Source: Solobacterium sp.
GTDB lineage: Bacteria > Bacillota_I > Bacilli_A > Erysipelotrichales > Erysipelotrichaceae
DNA: 36,883 bases
Direction: 5' to 3'
Assembly (NCBI GenBank): GCA_017512725.1
Contig: JAFWEW010000005.1
Coordinates: 1-36,883 of the forward strand
Below the pieces are notes generated by a model, which made no database searches, was not told where the DNA came from, and saw only the letters and a list, made by a program, of their open reading frames with translations. This document shows, piece by piece, positions 8,139 to 19,391 of the stretch. The first letter of the stretch is position 1, and each line of letters begins with the position of its first letter. The position numbers were made by a program, and so were the translations under genes.

Positions 8139-9128
8139 TCATTCGCTTTTTGTCGGGTTCCCGTTTCCCGGAAGATACCGTTTCGGCATTTCTTTCAGTT
8201 CCGCACGGCCCACCGGATTTTCCAGTTTCGAATGCGTATAAAGATATATTGCCTCATTCAGGGATGCGCCGTAGAAGAGGATCATAATGATGATCTTCAT
8301 CCACCAGGCAATCAGGTAGACTGCCGCAAGCGGTCCATACAGGGAAGAGGCACTCCACATTTCCGTAATGAACCACTCAAATATGGAAGACGACACCAGC
8401 CAGAATATCGTTGTGAACACTGCACCGGGAAGCTGCTGGCGCAGGCGGTGCGAGCGTCCCTGCAGACGGGTATAAACCATAACCATGACAACCAGGATCG
8501 CTGCCGCAGATACCAGATAGCCGTTTTCGAGAATCATGGAGAAGATCTCGGAGATCTTCGGCATCGAAAACAGTCTGGCCAGCAGATTCCCAAAGTCCAG
8601 CAGAAGGCTCCGGAAAACCTGGAAGATCAGAAGGGAAGGGAGCAGAAGAATGAACAGGAAGGTATAAAACAGGGAAGAGATCTTCCGTTTGACAAACGGC
8701 TGTTCATTTTCACTGATCCGCATCAGTCCCAGCTGCAGTGCCGAGACACCTTTGGATGCCGACCATAACATCGATACCAGGGAAATGGAAACGACGACTG
8801 CGCCTCCATGAGGACCAACCTGGTCAAGCACACTGCTTGCCAGCGACTTGATCTCCGGAATATCCGGAAGCAGGCTCAGGATCATATCCAGGATCTCTTT
8901 GAGGAATTCTTCCGGAAGAAAGTTGATCAGGCCTGCCACAAGCGCAAAAAACGGTACGATCGCCATTAACATATACAGCGCGGTATAACCGGAAAACACG
9001 TTCATATCGTTGCGGTTGTAAACACGGATGGTTTCCACAACGATTGTGATCATATTATCGAACCAGGTTCCGGGTTTCTTCTCCGGTTCCGGGTTTTCCA
9101 CTGTTTCCTGTTCTCTGCTCTCCGCCAC
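8139..9128 (-). CDS. YihY/BrkB family membrane protein
   Basis: A 329-aa integral membrane protein with about six hydrophobic segments and a charged N-terminal cytoplasmic tail of ~30 residues rich in Glu and Pro. Motifs of the YihY/virulence factor BrkB family are visible: NVFSGYTALYMLMAIVPF near residues 43-60 and AVYLIAWWMKIIIMILFYGA near the C-terminus. The family was once called ribonuclease BN in error; its function is not settled, with transport or envelope roles suggested. The start is a GTG; an in-frame ATG at residue 26 also exists. It lies about 90 nt past gyrA, beyond the gyrA terminator. Confidence 0.85.
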   Translation of the reverse strand: MAESREQETVENPEPEKKPGTWFDNMITIVVETIRVYNRNDMNVFSGYTALYMLMAIVPFFALVAGLINFLPEEFLKEILDMILSLLPDIPEIKSLASSVLDQVGPHGGAVVVSISLVSMLWSASKGVSALQLGLMRISENEQPFVKRKISSLFYTFLFILLLPSLLIFQVFRSLLLDFGNLLARLFSMPKISEIFSMILENGYLVSAAAILVVMVMVYTRLQGRSHRLRQQLPGAVFTTIFWLVSSSIFEWFITEMWSASSLYGPLAAVYLIAWWMKIIIMILFYGASLNEAIYLYTHSKLENPVGRAELKEMPKRYLPGNGNPTKSE

Positions 9129-9204
9129 CCTGGATGAACCTCTTTACAATTACTTTACACAAATTGAAACGGTTTGAGCAGACCGTACCGAAGGAGGATA
9201 AAAC

Positions 9205-9237
9205 AAAAAAAGAAGGACCGTTATCCGGTCACTTCTT
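9205..9237 (-). terminator. Terminator of gyrA, overlapping its stop codon
   Basis: On the minus strand GACCG/CGGTC, extended by AGAAG/CTTCT with one bulge, is followed by TTTTTTT. The gyrA stop codon lies in the loop region, so the last codons encode part of the stem. It separates the gyr block from the YihY gene. Confidence 0.75.
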
Positions 9238-11794
9238 CGCTGTTGGATTCATTATCGGCTGCCGCTTCTTCCGTTACCGGTTCGGCAGGGGAAGTCCCAC
9301 TGCTGTCTTCCGGTTCTTCCGGCACTTCTTCTTCTGAATCCGGATCGACAATCGCAACCGTGGATACTCTGGAGCCCTCTGCGGTCTTGATGACGCGAAC
9401 ACCCTGGGACGCTCTTCCAAGACTGCTGACCTGATTCAGAGAGATGCGGATGATGATGCCGTCATCGGTCATGATCATGCAGTCTTCGGAACCGTTGACT
9501 GCTTTCAGGCAGACCAGATTTCCGGTCTTGTCGGTAATGTTCATGGCCTTGACGCCCTTGCTGCCGCGGTTGGTCATACGGTATTCCTCAAGATCGGACT
9601 TTTTGCCGTATCCGTTTTCGGTTACCGTCAGGATCTGCTGTCCTTCTTCCGAGGTAGCCATGCCGATGACTTTGCCGCCGTCGGTATTGACACCCTTGAC
9701 GCCCATTGCCGTACGTCCGCTCGGACGGATGCCGCTTTCATGGAAGCGCACCGCTTTGCCGTTGTCGACCGCGATGATGATATTGGCATCTCCGCTGGTT
9801 GCTTTGACAAACGCAAGCTCATCGTCTTCCCGCAGAGTAATGGCAATCTTTCCGTTGGCACGGATGTTCTCAAACTCTTCGATCCGTACTTTCTTGACCA
9901 GGCCCCTGCTTGTCACAAAGAACAGAACGTGCGCGGTATCTTCCTTCGCATACGGTACGATTGCCCGGATCTTTTCCTTTTCCTTGTGATCCAGCTGCAG
10001 CAGGTTCACAACCGGAATGCCCTTGGAGGTCCGGCTGTATTCCGGCACATTGAAGCCTCTCAGACGGAATACCCGTCCCTTGTTGGTAAAGAACAGCACA
10101 TAATCATGTGTGGACATACCGACAAACTGATCGATGACATCGTCTTCGTTCAGTGTCATTCCCTTGATGCCCTTTCCGCCGCGGTTCTGCACTTTGTAGG
10201 TAGAACGCGGGATCCGCTTGATATAACCGTTTTCCGAAAGGGTGATAATCACATCATCCACCGGAATGAGATCTTCGTCTTCCATATCTGCGGTCGCATC
10301 GATGATCTCCGATCTGCGCTCATCCCCGTACTTGTTCCGGATCACGGTCAGTTCTTCCTTGAGGATGGCTTCTACCCGGCTGTGGTTGGCCAGGATATCC
10401 TTGAAGTCTGCGATTTTGATCAGCAACTCCTGATATTCGTTTTCGATCTTCTCCCGTTCAAGACCGGTCAGCCGGCGGAACTGCATATCCAGAATGGCCT
10501 TTGCCTGGACTTCACTCAGTCCGAAGCCTTCCATCAGTCTCGGCATCGCTTCTGCCGCATCTCTGGAATTCCGGATGGTATGGATGATCGCATCGAGATT
10601 ATCCACTGCGATCCTTAATCCTTCCAGGATATGGGCACGTTCTTCTGCTTTTTTCAGATCGTATTTCGTCCTGCGGACAATGACTTCTTCCTGGAAGCCG
10701 ATATATTCCTTCAGGATCTCGATCATGCCGGCCTGTTTCGGCGCACCGTTGATCAGTACGACATTGTTTACCGCAAAGTTGGACTGCAGCGGGGTCATCC
10801 GGTACAGCTGATTGAGCAGTACTTCCGGCTGAACATCCTTCTTCAGTTCAATGACAATGCGGATGCCCTTCATATTGGACTCATCCCGGAGATCGGTGAT
10901 GCCTTCGATCTGCTTGTCACGGGCCAGTGCCGCGATCCGCTCGACGAGAGATGCCTTGTTGACCATGTAGGGGAGTTCATACACGATGATACGTGCTTTG
11001 CCGTTGGGCATTTCCTCCACATTGGTCTTTGCCCGCATGATTACCGTTCCGCGTCCGGTTTCAAACGCATTTCGGATCCCGCTGCGGCCAAGAATATAGG
11101 CGCCGGTCGGGAAATCCGGTCCCTTGATATGTGCCATCAGGTCCACGGTGGTAATGTCCGGGTTGTCCATGACCGCAAAGATGCCGTCAATGATTTCTCC
11201 CATGTTGTGAGGAGCCACATTCGTCGCCATACCGACCGCAATGCCGCTGGAACCGTTGATCAGCAGGTTCGGGAAACGGGAAGGAAGAACCGTCGGTTCT
11301 TTTTCTTCTCCGTCATAGTTATCCTGCATATCGACCGTGTCTTTATCCAGGTCCCTGAGCATTTCCACGGCAATCTTTGACATTCGCGCTTCGGTATAAC
11401 GCATCGCTGCCGCACCGTCTCCGTCCATGGAGCCGAAGTTGCCGTGACCGTCAACCAGTACGGCCCGCATGTTCCAGGGCTGTGCCATATATACCAGAGA
11501 GCCGTAAATGGAAGAATCGCCGTGCGGGTGATATTTACCCATGGTATCACCGACGATACGTGCACATTTCTTATAGGGTTTGTCCGGGCCGTTGTTCATT
11601 TCATTCATGGAGAACAGGATTCTCCGCTGAACCGGCTTCAGACCGTCACGGACATCCGGCAGGGCACGTGCCACAATAACCGACATGGAATAATCCAGGA
11701 AGTCTCTTCGGATCTCCTTGGATAATTCCGTTTCCGTAATATTTCCCGGGTCAAACTCAGACTCATCAAATTCCATATAATCTTCTTTTGCCAT
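9221..11794 (-). CDS. gyrA: DNA gyrase subunit A
   Basis: An 857-aa DNA-breaking subunit of gyrase. The catalytic tyrosine is Tyr133 (AAMRYTEAR). The quinolone-determining region reads HPHGDSSIYGSLVYMAQ: Ser94 aligns with E. coli Ser83, and Gly98 aligns with Asp87. The C-terminal beta-pinwheel carries the GyrA box variant QNRGGKG, which makes it gyrase and not topoisomerase IV. The tail after ~residue 825 is an acidic Glu/Pro/Thr-rich extension. It starts 14 nt after gyrB with AGAAGGAGG before the ATG, so the pair is co-expressed. It ends in a terminator that overlaps the stop codon. Confidence 0.98.
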   Translation of the reverse strand: MAKEDYMEFDESEFDPGNITETELSKEIRRDFLDYSMSVIVARALPDVRDGLKPVQRRILFSMNEMNNGPDKPYKKCARIVGDTMGKYHPHGDSSIYGSLVYMAQPWNMRAVLVDGHGNFGSMDGDGAAAMRYTEARMSKIAVEMLRDLDKDTVDMQDNYDGEEKEPTVLPSRFPNLLINGSSGIAVGMATNVAPHNMGEIIDGIFAVMDNPDITTVDLMAHIKGPDFPTGAYILGRSGIRNAFETGRGTVIMRAKTNVEEMPNGKARIIVYELPYMVNKASLVERIAALARDKQIEGITDLRDESNMKGIRIVIELKKDVQPEVLLNQLYRMTPLQSNFAVNNVVLINGAPKQAGMIEILKEYIGFQEEVIVRRTKYDLKKAEERAHILEGLRIAVDNLDAIIHTIRNSRDAAEAMPRLMEGFGLSEVQAKAILDMQFRRLTGLEREKIENEYQELLIKIADFKDILANHSRVEAILKEELTVIRNKYGDERRSEIIDATADMEDEDLIPVDDVIITLSENGYIKRIPRSTYKVQNRGGKGIKGMTLNEDDVIDQFVGMSTHDYVLFFTNKGRVFRLRGFNVPEYSRTSKGIPVVNLLQLDHKEKEKIRAIVPYAKEDTAHVLFFVTSRGLVKKVRIEEFENIRANGKIAITLREDDELAFVKATSGDANIIIAVDNGKAVRFHESGIRPSGRTAMGVKGVNTDGGKVIGMATSEEGQQILTVTENGYGKKSDLEEYRMTNRGSKGVKAMNITDKTGNLVCLKAVNGSEDCMIMTDDGIIIRISLNQVSSLGRASQGVRVIKTAEGSRVSTVAIVDPDSEEEVPEEPEDSSGTSPAEPVTEEAAADNESNSEEVTG

Positions 11795-11808
11795 TGTCTG
11801 ACCTCCTT

Positions 11809-14869
<3,061 letters not shown>

Positions 14870-14873
<4 letters not shown>

Positions 14874-15070
14874 TCCACCGTCAGTGTTTTTCCTTCTGCA
14901 GTTACCGTATCCCCCGGATACAGTTTTCTGCCCCGGCGAAGCTCGGTTTCTCCGTTTACGAGAACCTTTCCTTCCCGGATCAGCTGCTTTGCCTGACCAC
15001 CTGTTGAGGTGATGTCACAGAGCTTCAGAAACTGTTCCAGACGGATAAAATCAGTACTGATTTTCGGCAT
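14870..15070 (-). CDS. yaaA: S4-domain RNA-binding protein YaaA
   Basis: A 66-aa S4-domain protein (ISTDFIRLEQFLKLCDITST, then GGQAKQLIREGKVLVNGE), the small gene conserved between dnaN and recF in Firmicutes, where the family is thought to touch rRNA or ribosomes. I take the ATG at 15070, which has GGGGTG 6 nt upstream. An in-frame GTG 9 nt earlier (15079) is possible but would use up part of that ribosome site. It is the first gene after the dnaN terminator and has its own extended -10 promoter, so it leads the yaaA-recF-gyrB-gyrA transcript. Confidence 0.9.
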
Positions 15071-15098
15071 TGAAATCACCCCGTTTCGAACCTCTCAG

Positions 15099-15107
15099 AT
15101 TATACCA
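15099..15107 (-). promoter_or_regulatory. Extended -10 promoter of yaaA-recF-gyrB-gyrA
   Basis: On the minus strand TGGTATAAT (an extended TGn plus perfect TATAAT) lies about 30 nt before the yaaA ATG and just downstream of the dnaN terminator. No good -35 is present at 17 nt, which is usual for extended -10 promoters. Confidence 0.6.
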
Positions 15108-15139
15108 TAAAACCCGCATAAAATGGCCGTTTTCGGCAA

Positions 15140-15170
15140 AAAAAAGAGGTCTGTTTTTCACCTCTTTTTT
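15140..15170 (-). terminator. Terminator between dnaN and yaaA
   Basis: Perfect 11-bp arms AAAAAAGAGGT (15140-15150) and ACCTCTTTTTT (15160-15170) around a 9-nt loop, followed by more T residues on the minus strand. It separates dnaA-dnaN transcription from the yaaA-gyr block. Confidence 0.85.
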
Positions 15171-15201
15171 CGCTGTTTTTGGATGCTTTTTCAAACGGTT
15201 T

Positions 15202-16329
15202 TCAGTTGTAGGTTCTCACCGGCAGAACCAGCTGCAGGATACTGTCATCTTCATTGTCATTTGTGATGACAAACGGCTTCATGGTTTCCGTAAAACGAAT
15301 CACAACATTATCCGTGGAAAGGGCCTTCAGGGCATCGGAGAGATAGTTGCCTGCGAAGCTGATATCGATTGGCATTCCCTCATAGCTTTCTGCCGTCAGA
15401 GACTCATTGTATTCTCCGATTTCCTGGGATTTTGAAGAAACCAGAATATCATCTGCACCGTTGATTTCCATGCGGATAATTGTCATATTATCCGTTTTAA
15501 TGAAGGAAGAACGGTCAATTGCCGCAATCAGGGATCTCCGGTTGATCTTCATCGTATTGTTGAACACGGTCGGAATCAGACGGTTTGTCTCGGGATAGTT
15601 GCCTTCCAGCAGGGTGGACTGCAGGATTATCGATCCGGTACGGAACTGGATCAGCTTTTCATTGAGGGAGATACTGATTTTTTCCTGATTGCTGAAGATG
15701 GAACGGACTTCATTCAGACACTTTGCAGGTACGGTAATGGAGAACGGTTCGGTTTCTGTCTTCAGGATCTTTCTGGCCAGACGGAAGCTGTCGGTACCGG
15801 TACAGGTAACCGTTGCTTTGTCAGATGTCATATTGATGCCGGTGAGTACCGGTCTCGTTTCTTTTACGGATGCCGCGAAGATCGTGCTGCTGATCATGTT
15901 GCTGAGATCTTCATAAGACAGTTCAAAGCGTGTGGAAGGCTCGTTGAAATCAATAAACGGATAATCGGAAGGGCGGTAGCCGTTGATCCGGAATTCTGCC
16001 TTTTCGCCGCCGAAGTGGGTCAGCGTACCATCCAGAATCTCAATGGATACAACACTGCTGTCAATTTTCTTTACAATATCCAGCAGATACTTGGCATCGA
16101 TTACGATCGTACCTTCTTCAATAATGGAAAGACCGGTATTCTCATCCAGTGCGTTGGAAAGAACCATCTGGATTGAAATCGTCGCATCACTGGATGTCAG
16201 CGTCAGAGTATCATTTTTCGCTTCCAGCAGGATTCCGCAGAGAATCGGAACCGGGGAGTTGGAAGAGACGGCTCTGGCTGAGATGCTCAGTGCCTCATAG
16301 AATTTGAGTTTATTGATTTTGAAGTTCAT
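15202..16329 (-). CDS. dnaN: DNA polymerase III subunit beta (sliding clamp)
   Basis: A 375-aa clamp protein, normal length, that dimerises into the ring tethering DNA polymerase III to DNA. It shows the start typical of Firmicutes clamps (MNFKINKLKFYEALSISARA), three topologically similar domains, and the C-terminal hydrophobic tail ending in LVLPVRTYN, which matches the LLPVRT-type terminus that lines the client-binding pocket. It lies 147 nt after dnaA on the same strand, and a strong terminator follows it. Confidence 0.97.
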   Translation of the reverse strand: MNFKINKLKFYEALSISARAVSSNSPVPILCGILLEAKNDTLTLTSSDATISIQMVLSNALDENTGLSIIEEGTIVIDAKYLLDIVKKIDSSVVSIEILDGTLTHFGGEKAEFRINGYRPSDYPFIDFNEPSTRFELSYEDLSNMISSTIFAASVKETRPVLTGINMTSDKATVTCTGTDSFRLARKILKTETEPFSITVPAKCLNEVRSIFSNQEKISISLNEKLIQFRTGSIILQSTLLEGNYPETNRLIPTVFNNTMKINRRSLIAAIDRSSFIKTDNMTIIRMEINGADDILVSSKSQEIGEYNESLTAESYEGMPIDISFAGNYLSDALKALSTDNVVIRFTETMKPFVITNDNEDDSILQLVLPVRTYN

Positions 16330-16381
16330 AACGCGTCCTCCGTGTGTGTATTCTTTTCTGGTTCATTACTATTAGAGCGGT

Positions 16382-16408
16382 GGATATTGTGGAAAACCGG
16401 CAATATCC
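16382..16408. promoter_or_regulatory. Dyad with DnaA-like box in the dnaA-dnaN gap
   Basis: GGATATTG (16382-16389) and CAATATCC (16401-16408) form an 8-bp inverted repeat with an 11-nt spacer. The spacer carries most of TGTGGAAAA (16388-16396), a DnaA-box variant that recurs in oriC. In B. subtilis the dnaA-dnaN gap is part of the bipartite origin; the same role here is inference. Confidence 0.4.
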
Positions 16409-16476
16409 GCAGAACCATGCGTATATTCTAGCATTCTGACCCGTGAGTTAAAAGAAGAAAGCAGTGGAGAAACTGC

Positions 16477-17853
16477 TCAGCTTGCCAGCAGCTTCTCAAT
16501 CTCATTGACGGCAGAAGCCATACTGGAATCGGTCCGGATCTGCTTTTCCACTTTCGAACAGGCAGAGATGATCGTCGTGTGGTCCCGTCGGCCGAATTCA
16601 TCACCGATCTTTGTATAGGAGAGATCCAGTAATTTCCGGCAGAGATAGATGGAAATGTGACGGGCACTGGAAATATTCTTGGTCCGGGTCTTGCCGGTGA
16701 TCTGCTGCCTTGTAAGACCGTAATAATCGGCAACGGTCTTGATGATTTTCACCGGGGAAAGACCGGTCCGGTCCGAGACGACCGCCTGGTTCTTCAGGGC
16801 GTTTACAACCGTTTCAAAACGGATCACGCCGGTATCTTTCTGAAACATGATGGCGTAGAAAAGAACACGGTTCCAGGCACCTTCGAGATCTCTGACATTT
16901 CCCGAGAAATTGGAGGCGATATAGGTAAGTGCTTCATCTTCCACATCTTCAATGTCATTGCCGCTGTTTTTGATCTTCATCTGCAGGATCGCCTTGCTGG
17001 TCTCAAATTCCGGAGAATCGATGCCAACCGGAAGACCGCTGGAAAAGCGGCTGATCAGACGTTCTTCCAGTCCTTTGATCTCTTTGGGCTGGCGGTCGGA
17101 AGCGATGCAGATCTGTTTGTGATTATTGACCAGTTCGTTATAAATGGAGAAGAAGATCTCATGACTCTTTTCCTTGCCGGCAAGGAACTGAATATCATCC
17201 ACCAGCAGTACATCCATGGAGGAAATATACTGCTTGAAGGCATCAATCTTATTGTTCTGGATTGCCTTTACGACTTTGTCGACAAACTTCAGAGATTCAA
17301 TATAATAGATTTTCTTGTTCGGATAGTTTTTCTGTACATAGTTGCCGATTGCCATCAGCAGATGGGTTTTGCCAAGACCGGAATTGCCGTAGATAAACAA
17401 CGGATTGAAGTATTTCCCGGGATTGCAGGCACAGGCAAGCGAAGCCGCGTGGCTTTCGCGGTTGCAGTCACCGACAACGAAATTCTCAAACGTACGGTCC
17501 GGCTGGATCGGCATGGAAGAAAATTCGGTATCTGTTTCAAATTCCGACAGGATCGGTTCGGTTTTCAGCCGTGCGGCAAATTCACTTTCCTGCATGAATT
17601 CCACCGGCAGCGGTCCGTCGGCATATTTGAGATCCATGAGCGCAGCGCTGATCATGTCCGCATTCTGATTCATAACCTGCCGTGCGATAATATTCTGCGT
17701 AATGACAATGGCTTTGGAATCATTGAGTTCTGCCAGCCAGGAAGGCCGGAAAAACATCTCAACCAGTGCGGAATCAATCGTTCCGTTGCTCAGTAAATAT
17801 TCAAGTACCTGGCTCCATACAGCAGCCAGATACTGGTCCTTGTGGTACGTCAT
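16477..17853 (-). CDS. dnaA: Chromosomal replication initiator protein DnaA
   Basis: A 458-aa AAA+ initiator. Walker A is GNSGLGKT (156-163), Walker B VLLVDD (215-220), and the C-terminal DnaA-box-binding helix-turn-helix signature is RRDHTTIISACSKV in the last 40 residues. I prefer the ATG at 17853, which has AGGGG 9 nt upstream. A TTG 30 nt earlier gives ten more residues without homology or a ribosome site. The gene heads dnaA-dnaN and is bordered by oriC. DnaA boxes overlap its probable promoter region, so autoregulation is likely. The linker domain II is short. Confidence 0.98.
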   Translation of the reverse strand: MTYHKDQYLAAVWSQVLEYLLSNGTIDSALVEMFFRPSWLAELNDSKAIVITQNIIARQVMNQNADMISAALMDLKYADGPLPVEFMQESEFAARLKTEPILSEFETDTEFSSMPIQPDRTFENFVVGDCNRESHAASLACACNPGKYFNPLFIYGNSGLGKTHLLMAIGNYVQKNYPNKKIYYIESLKFVDKVVKAIQNNKIDAFKQYISSMDVLLVDDIQFLAGKEKSHEIFFSIYNELVNNHKQICIASDRQPKEIKGLEERLISRFSSGLPVGIDSPEFETSKAILQMKIKNSGNDIEDVEDEALTYIASNFSGNVRDLEGAWNRVLFYAIMFQKDTGVIRFETVVNALKNQAVVSDRTGLSPVKIIKTVADYYGLTRQQITGKTRTKNISSARHISIYLCRKLLDLSYTKIGDEFGRRDHTTIISACSKVEKQIRTDSSMASAVNEIEKLLAS

Positions 17854-17935
17854 AAAAGTTATCCCCTGTAAGCGTGTATACAAATTTTAGGGCTGAGTGT
17901 TATGAAAATCCACATGAAAATTGTTGACAAAAAAA

Positions 17936-18036
17936 TTATCCACACCGTGTTTTGAAGAATAACAGGGATACCATGCAGAAATCAGGAGTTATCCACCGTT
18001 TTCAACAAAATTTTATGTGGAGAAAAATGTGGAGAA
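17936..18036. promoter_or_regulatory. DnaA-box cluster next to dnaA
   Basis: Four boxes in about 100 nt: two in plus orientation (17936, perfect; 17989, last base C) and two in minus orientation (18016 and 18028, both reading TTCTCCACA on the minus strand, 12 nt apart, about one helical turn). Confidence 0.75.
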
Positions 18037-18154
18037 ATTGTACCCACGCTGAAAACTCCTGAAAATTGTTGATAAAATTTGAAAGACCCCCGAAACCGGA
18101 AAAGTTATTAACATCAAAAAACCGCATAAATATCGCATATCTGAGGAAACACAC

Positions 18155-18178
18155 AGTTTTCCACAACTGTGGAAAACT
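18155..18178. repeat. Perfect inverted pair of DnaA-like boxes
   Basis: AGTTTTCCACA (18155-18165), spacer AC, TGTGGAAAACT (18168-18178): an 11-bp perfect dyad made of two facing TTTTCCACA boxes. It may form a DnaA dimer site or a cruciform within oriC. Confidence 0.7.
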
Positions 18179-18344
18179 ATTATGTATGATTTGTGAAAAC
18201 ACCGTGGAAAAGGCTTTGTGAAGATTCTGATTACACTTAACAATTGAAAGTTTTACACCGTTTTTTTCGTTTTTTAACCATAATACATAAAACAAATAAA
18301 TCTTTATCGTTTTTCACAGTCCCGGCGCAGAAATCAGCCCTTCC

Positions 18345-18364
18345 TATGGTACAGTTGAACCATA
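18345..18364. promoter_or_regulatory. Inverted repeat upstream of galM
   Basis: TATGGT (18345-18350) and ACCATA (18359-18364) flank an 8-nt spacer, 22 nt before the galM start codon. It is a possible operator for the galM-pta operon. No promoter of good quality could be fixed around it. Confidence 0.35.
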
Positions 18365-18386
18365 CAGATTAACAGGAGGCAGTCAC

Positions 18387-19391
18387 ATGTCAAAACAATC
18401 ATTCGGTAAAAACGAAAAGGGACAGGAAGTTTTTCTTTATACCTTGGAAAATGAAGCGGTAAAGGCATCATTTTCCGACTATGGCGCCACGATGGTATCT
18501 CTGATCGATCAAAAAACCGGAAGGGATATTCTTCTGGGTTTTGACAATATTGAAGGCTATATCAATCATGATGCACATATCGGAGGCTTTATCGGCCGTA
18601 CCGCCAACCGCATCAAGAATGCGGAATTCACACTGAATGGGAAAGCCTGGAAACTGGGAACCAACAGCGGGGAAAATAATCTGCATGGCGGAACAGAGGG
18701 TTTTGACCGGGTGATGTATGATGCGGAAGAAACCGATCACTCCGTGATCTTCCACCGGATCAGCCCGGATGGAGAAGAAGGGTATCCGGGAACACTGGAT
18801 GTGACCGTAACCTATACACTGCTGGAAGACGGTGTTGAGATGAAAGCAGAGGGAAAAGCATTGGATCAGGATACGCTTTTTGCGATGACCAACCATAACT
18901 ATTACAACCTCGACGGCAGTGAAACGATCTGTGACCATGAAGTCATGATTCCTGCACAGCAGTATGCCCTGGATTCGGAAGACGGCATTTCACAGCTTCC
19001 GCTGCTTTCGGTAGAGGGAACACCCTTTGATTTCCGCAGTCCGAAACCGCTTGGAAAAGAGATTGACGATCCGGATCCGCAGCTTGTCATGAACCGCGGA
19101 TATGATCATCACTGGGCAGTGGATGGAGAAGGCATGCGGACCTTTGCGGTATGCACGGCAGGGGGACTGCAGCTGAGTGTGGAATCGAATCTTCCGGGCA
19201 TGCATGTATATACCGCAAATTTTCTTGAGACAACCGGAAAGAACGGCAGGGGTTATCACAAACATGCGGCAGTCTGTTTTGAACCGGAGTATATCCCAAA
19301 CGGAATCAACTATGACGGTGTCATAAAACCGGTTCTCAAAGCCGGGGAATCCTCCGTACAGATCATCCGTTTGAAACTGAAACACGTATGA
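18387..19391 (+). CDS. galM: Aldose 1-epimerase (mutarotase)
   Basis: A 334-aa galactose-mutarotase-fold enzyme that interconverts alpha and beta anomers of hexoses. Catalytic-region motifs: LHGGTEGFDR with His100, TNHNYYNL with the second histidine near residue 170, and CFEPEYIPN near residue 300 with the catalytic base glutamate. Length is typical. AGGAGG lies 6 nt upstream of the ATG. First gene of a plus-strand operon of four genes, each joined by a 4-nt ATGA overlap. It has no gal or lac neighbour, so a housekeeping role in sugar entry to glycolysis, upstream of Pta, is the likely fit. Confidence 0.93.
   Translation: MSKQSFGKNEKGQEVFLYTLENEAVKASFSDYGATMVSLIDQKTGRDILLGFDNIEGYINHDAHIGGFIGRTANRIKNAEFTLNGKAWKLGTNSGENNLHGGTEGFDRVMYDAEETDHSVIFHRISPDGEEGYPGTLDVTVTYTLLEDGVEMKAEGKALDQDTLFAMTNHNYYNLDGSETICDHEVMIPAQQYALDSEDGISQLPLLSVEGTPFDFRSPKPLGKEIDDPDPQLVMNRGYDHHWAVDGEGMRTFAVCTAGGLQLSVESNLPGMHVYTANFLETTGKNGRGYHKHAAVCFEPEYIPNGINYDGVIKPVLKAGESSVQIIRLKLKHV

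Larger units (their letters stand above)
17854..18386. other. oriC: Chromosomal replication origin (oriC)
   Basis: An AT-rich ~530-nt gap upstream of dnaA holds a cluster of DnaA boxes. There is a perfect TTATCCACA at 17936-17944 and TTATCCACC at 17989-17997. Reverse-strand one-mismatch boxes TGTGGAGAA lie at 18016-18024 and 18028-18036. An inverted pair TTTTCCACA/TGTGGAAAA lies at 18157-18165 and 18168-18176. A weaker AAATCCACA is at 17906-17914. The most AT-rich stretch, about 18240-18315, is the best candidate for the unwinding element. The gap also carries the dnaA promoter and the galM promoter, facing outward. Confidence 0.85.

Noticed and set aside
16657-17796. A 379-codon plus-strand open frame opposite dnaA
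   Set aside because: It is the complement of the AAA+ domain; no ribosome site and no protein family features.
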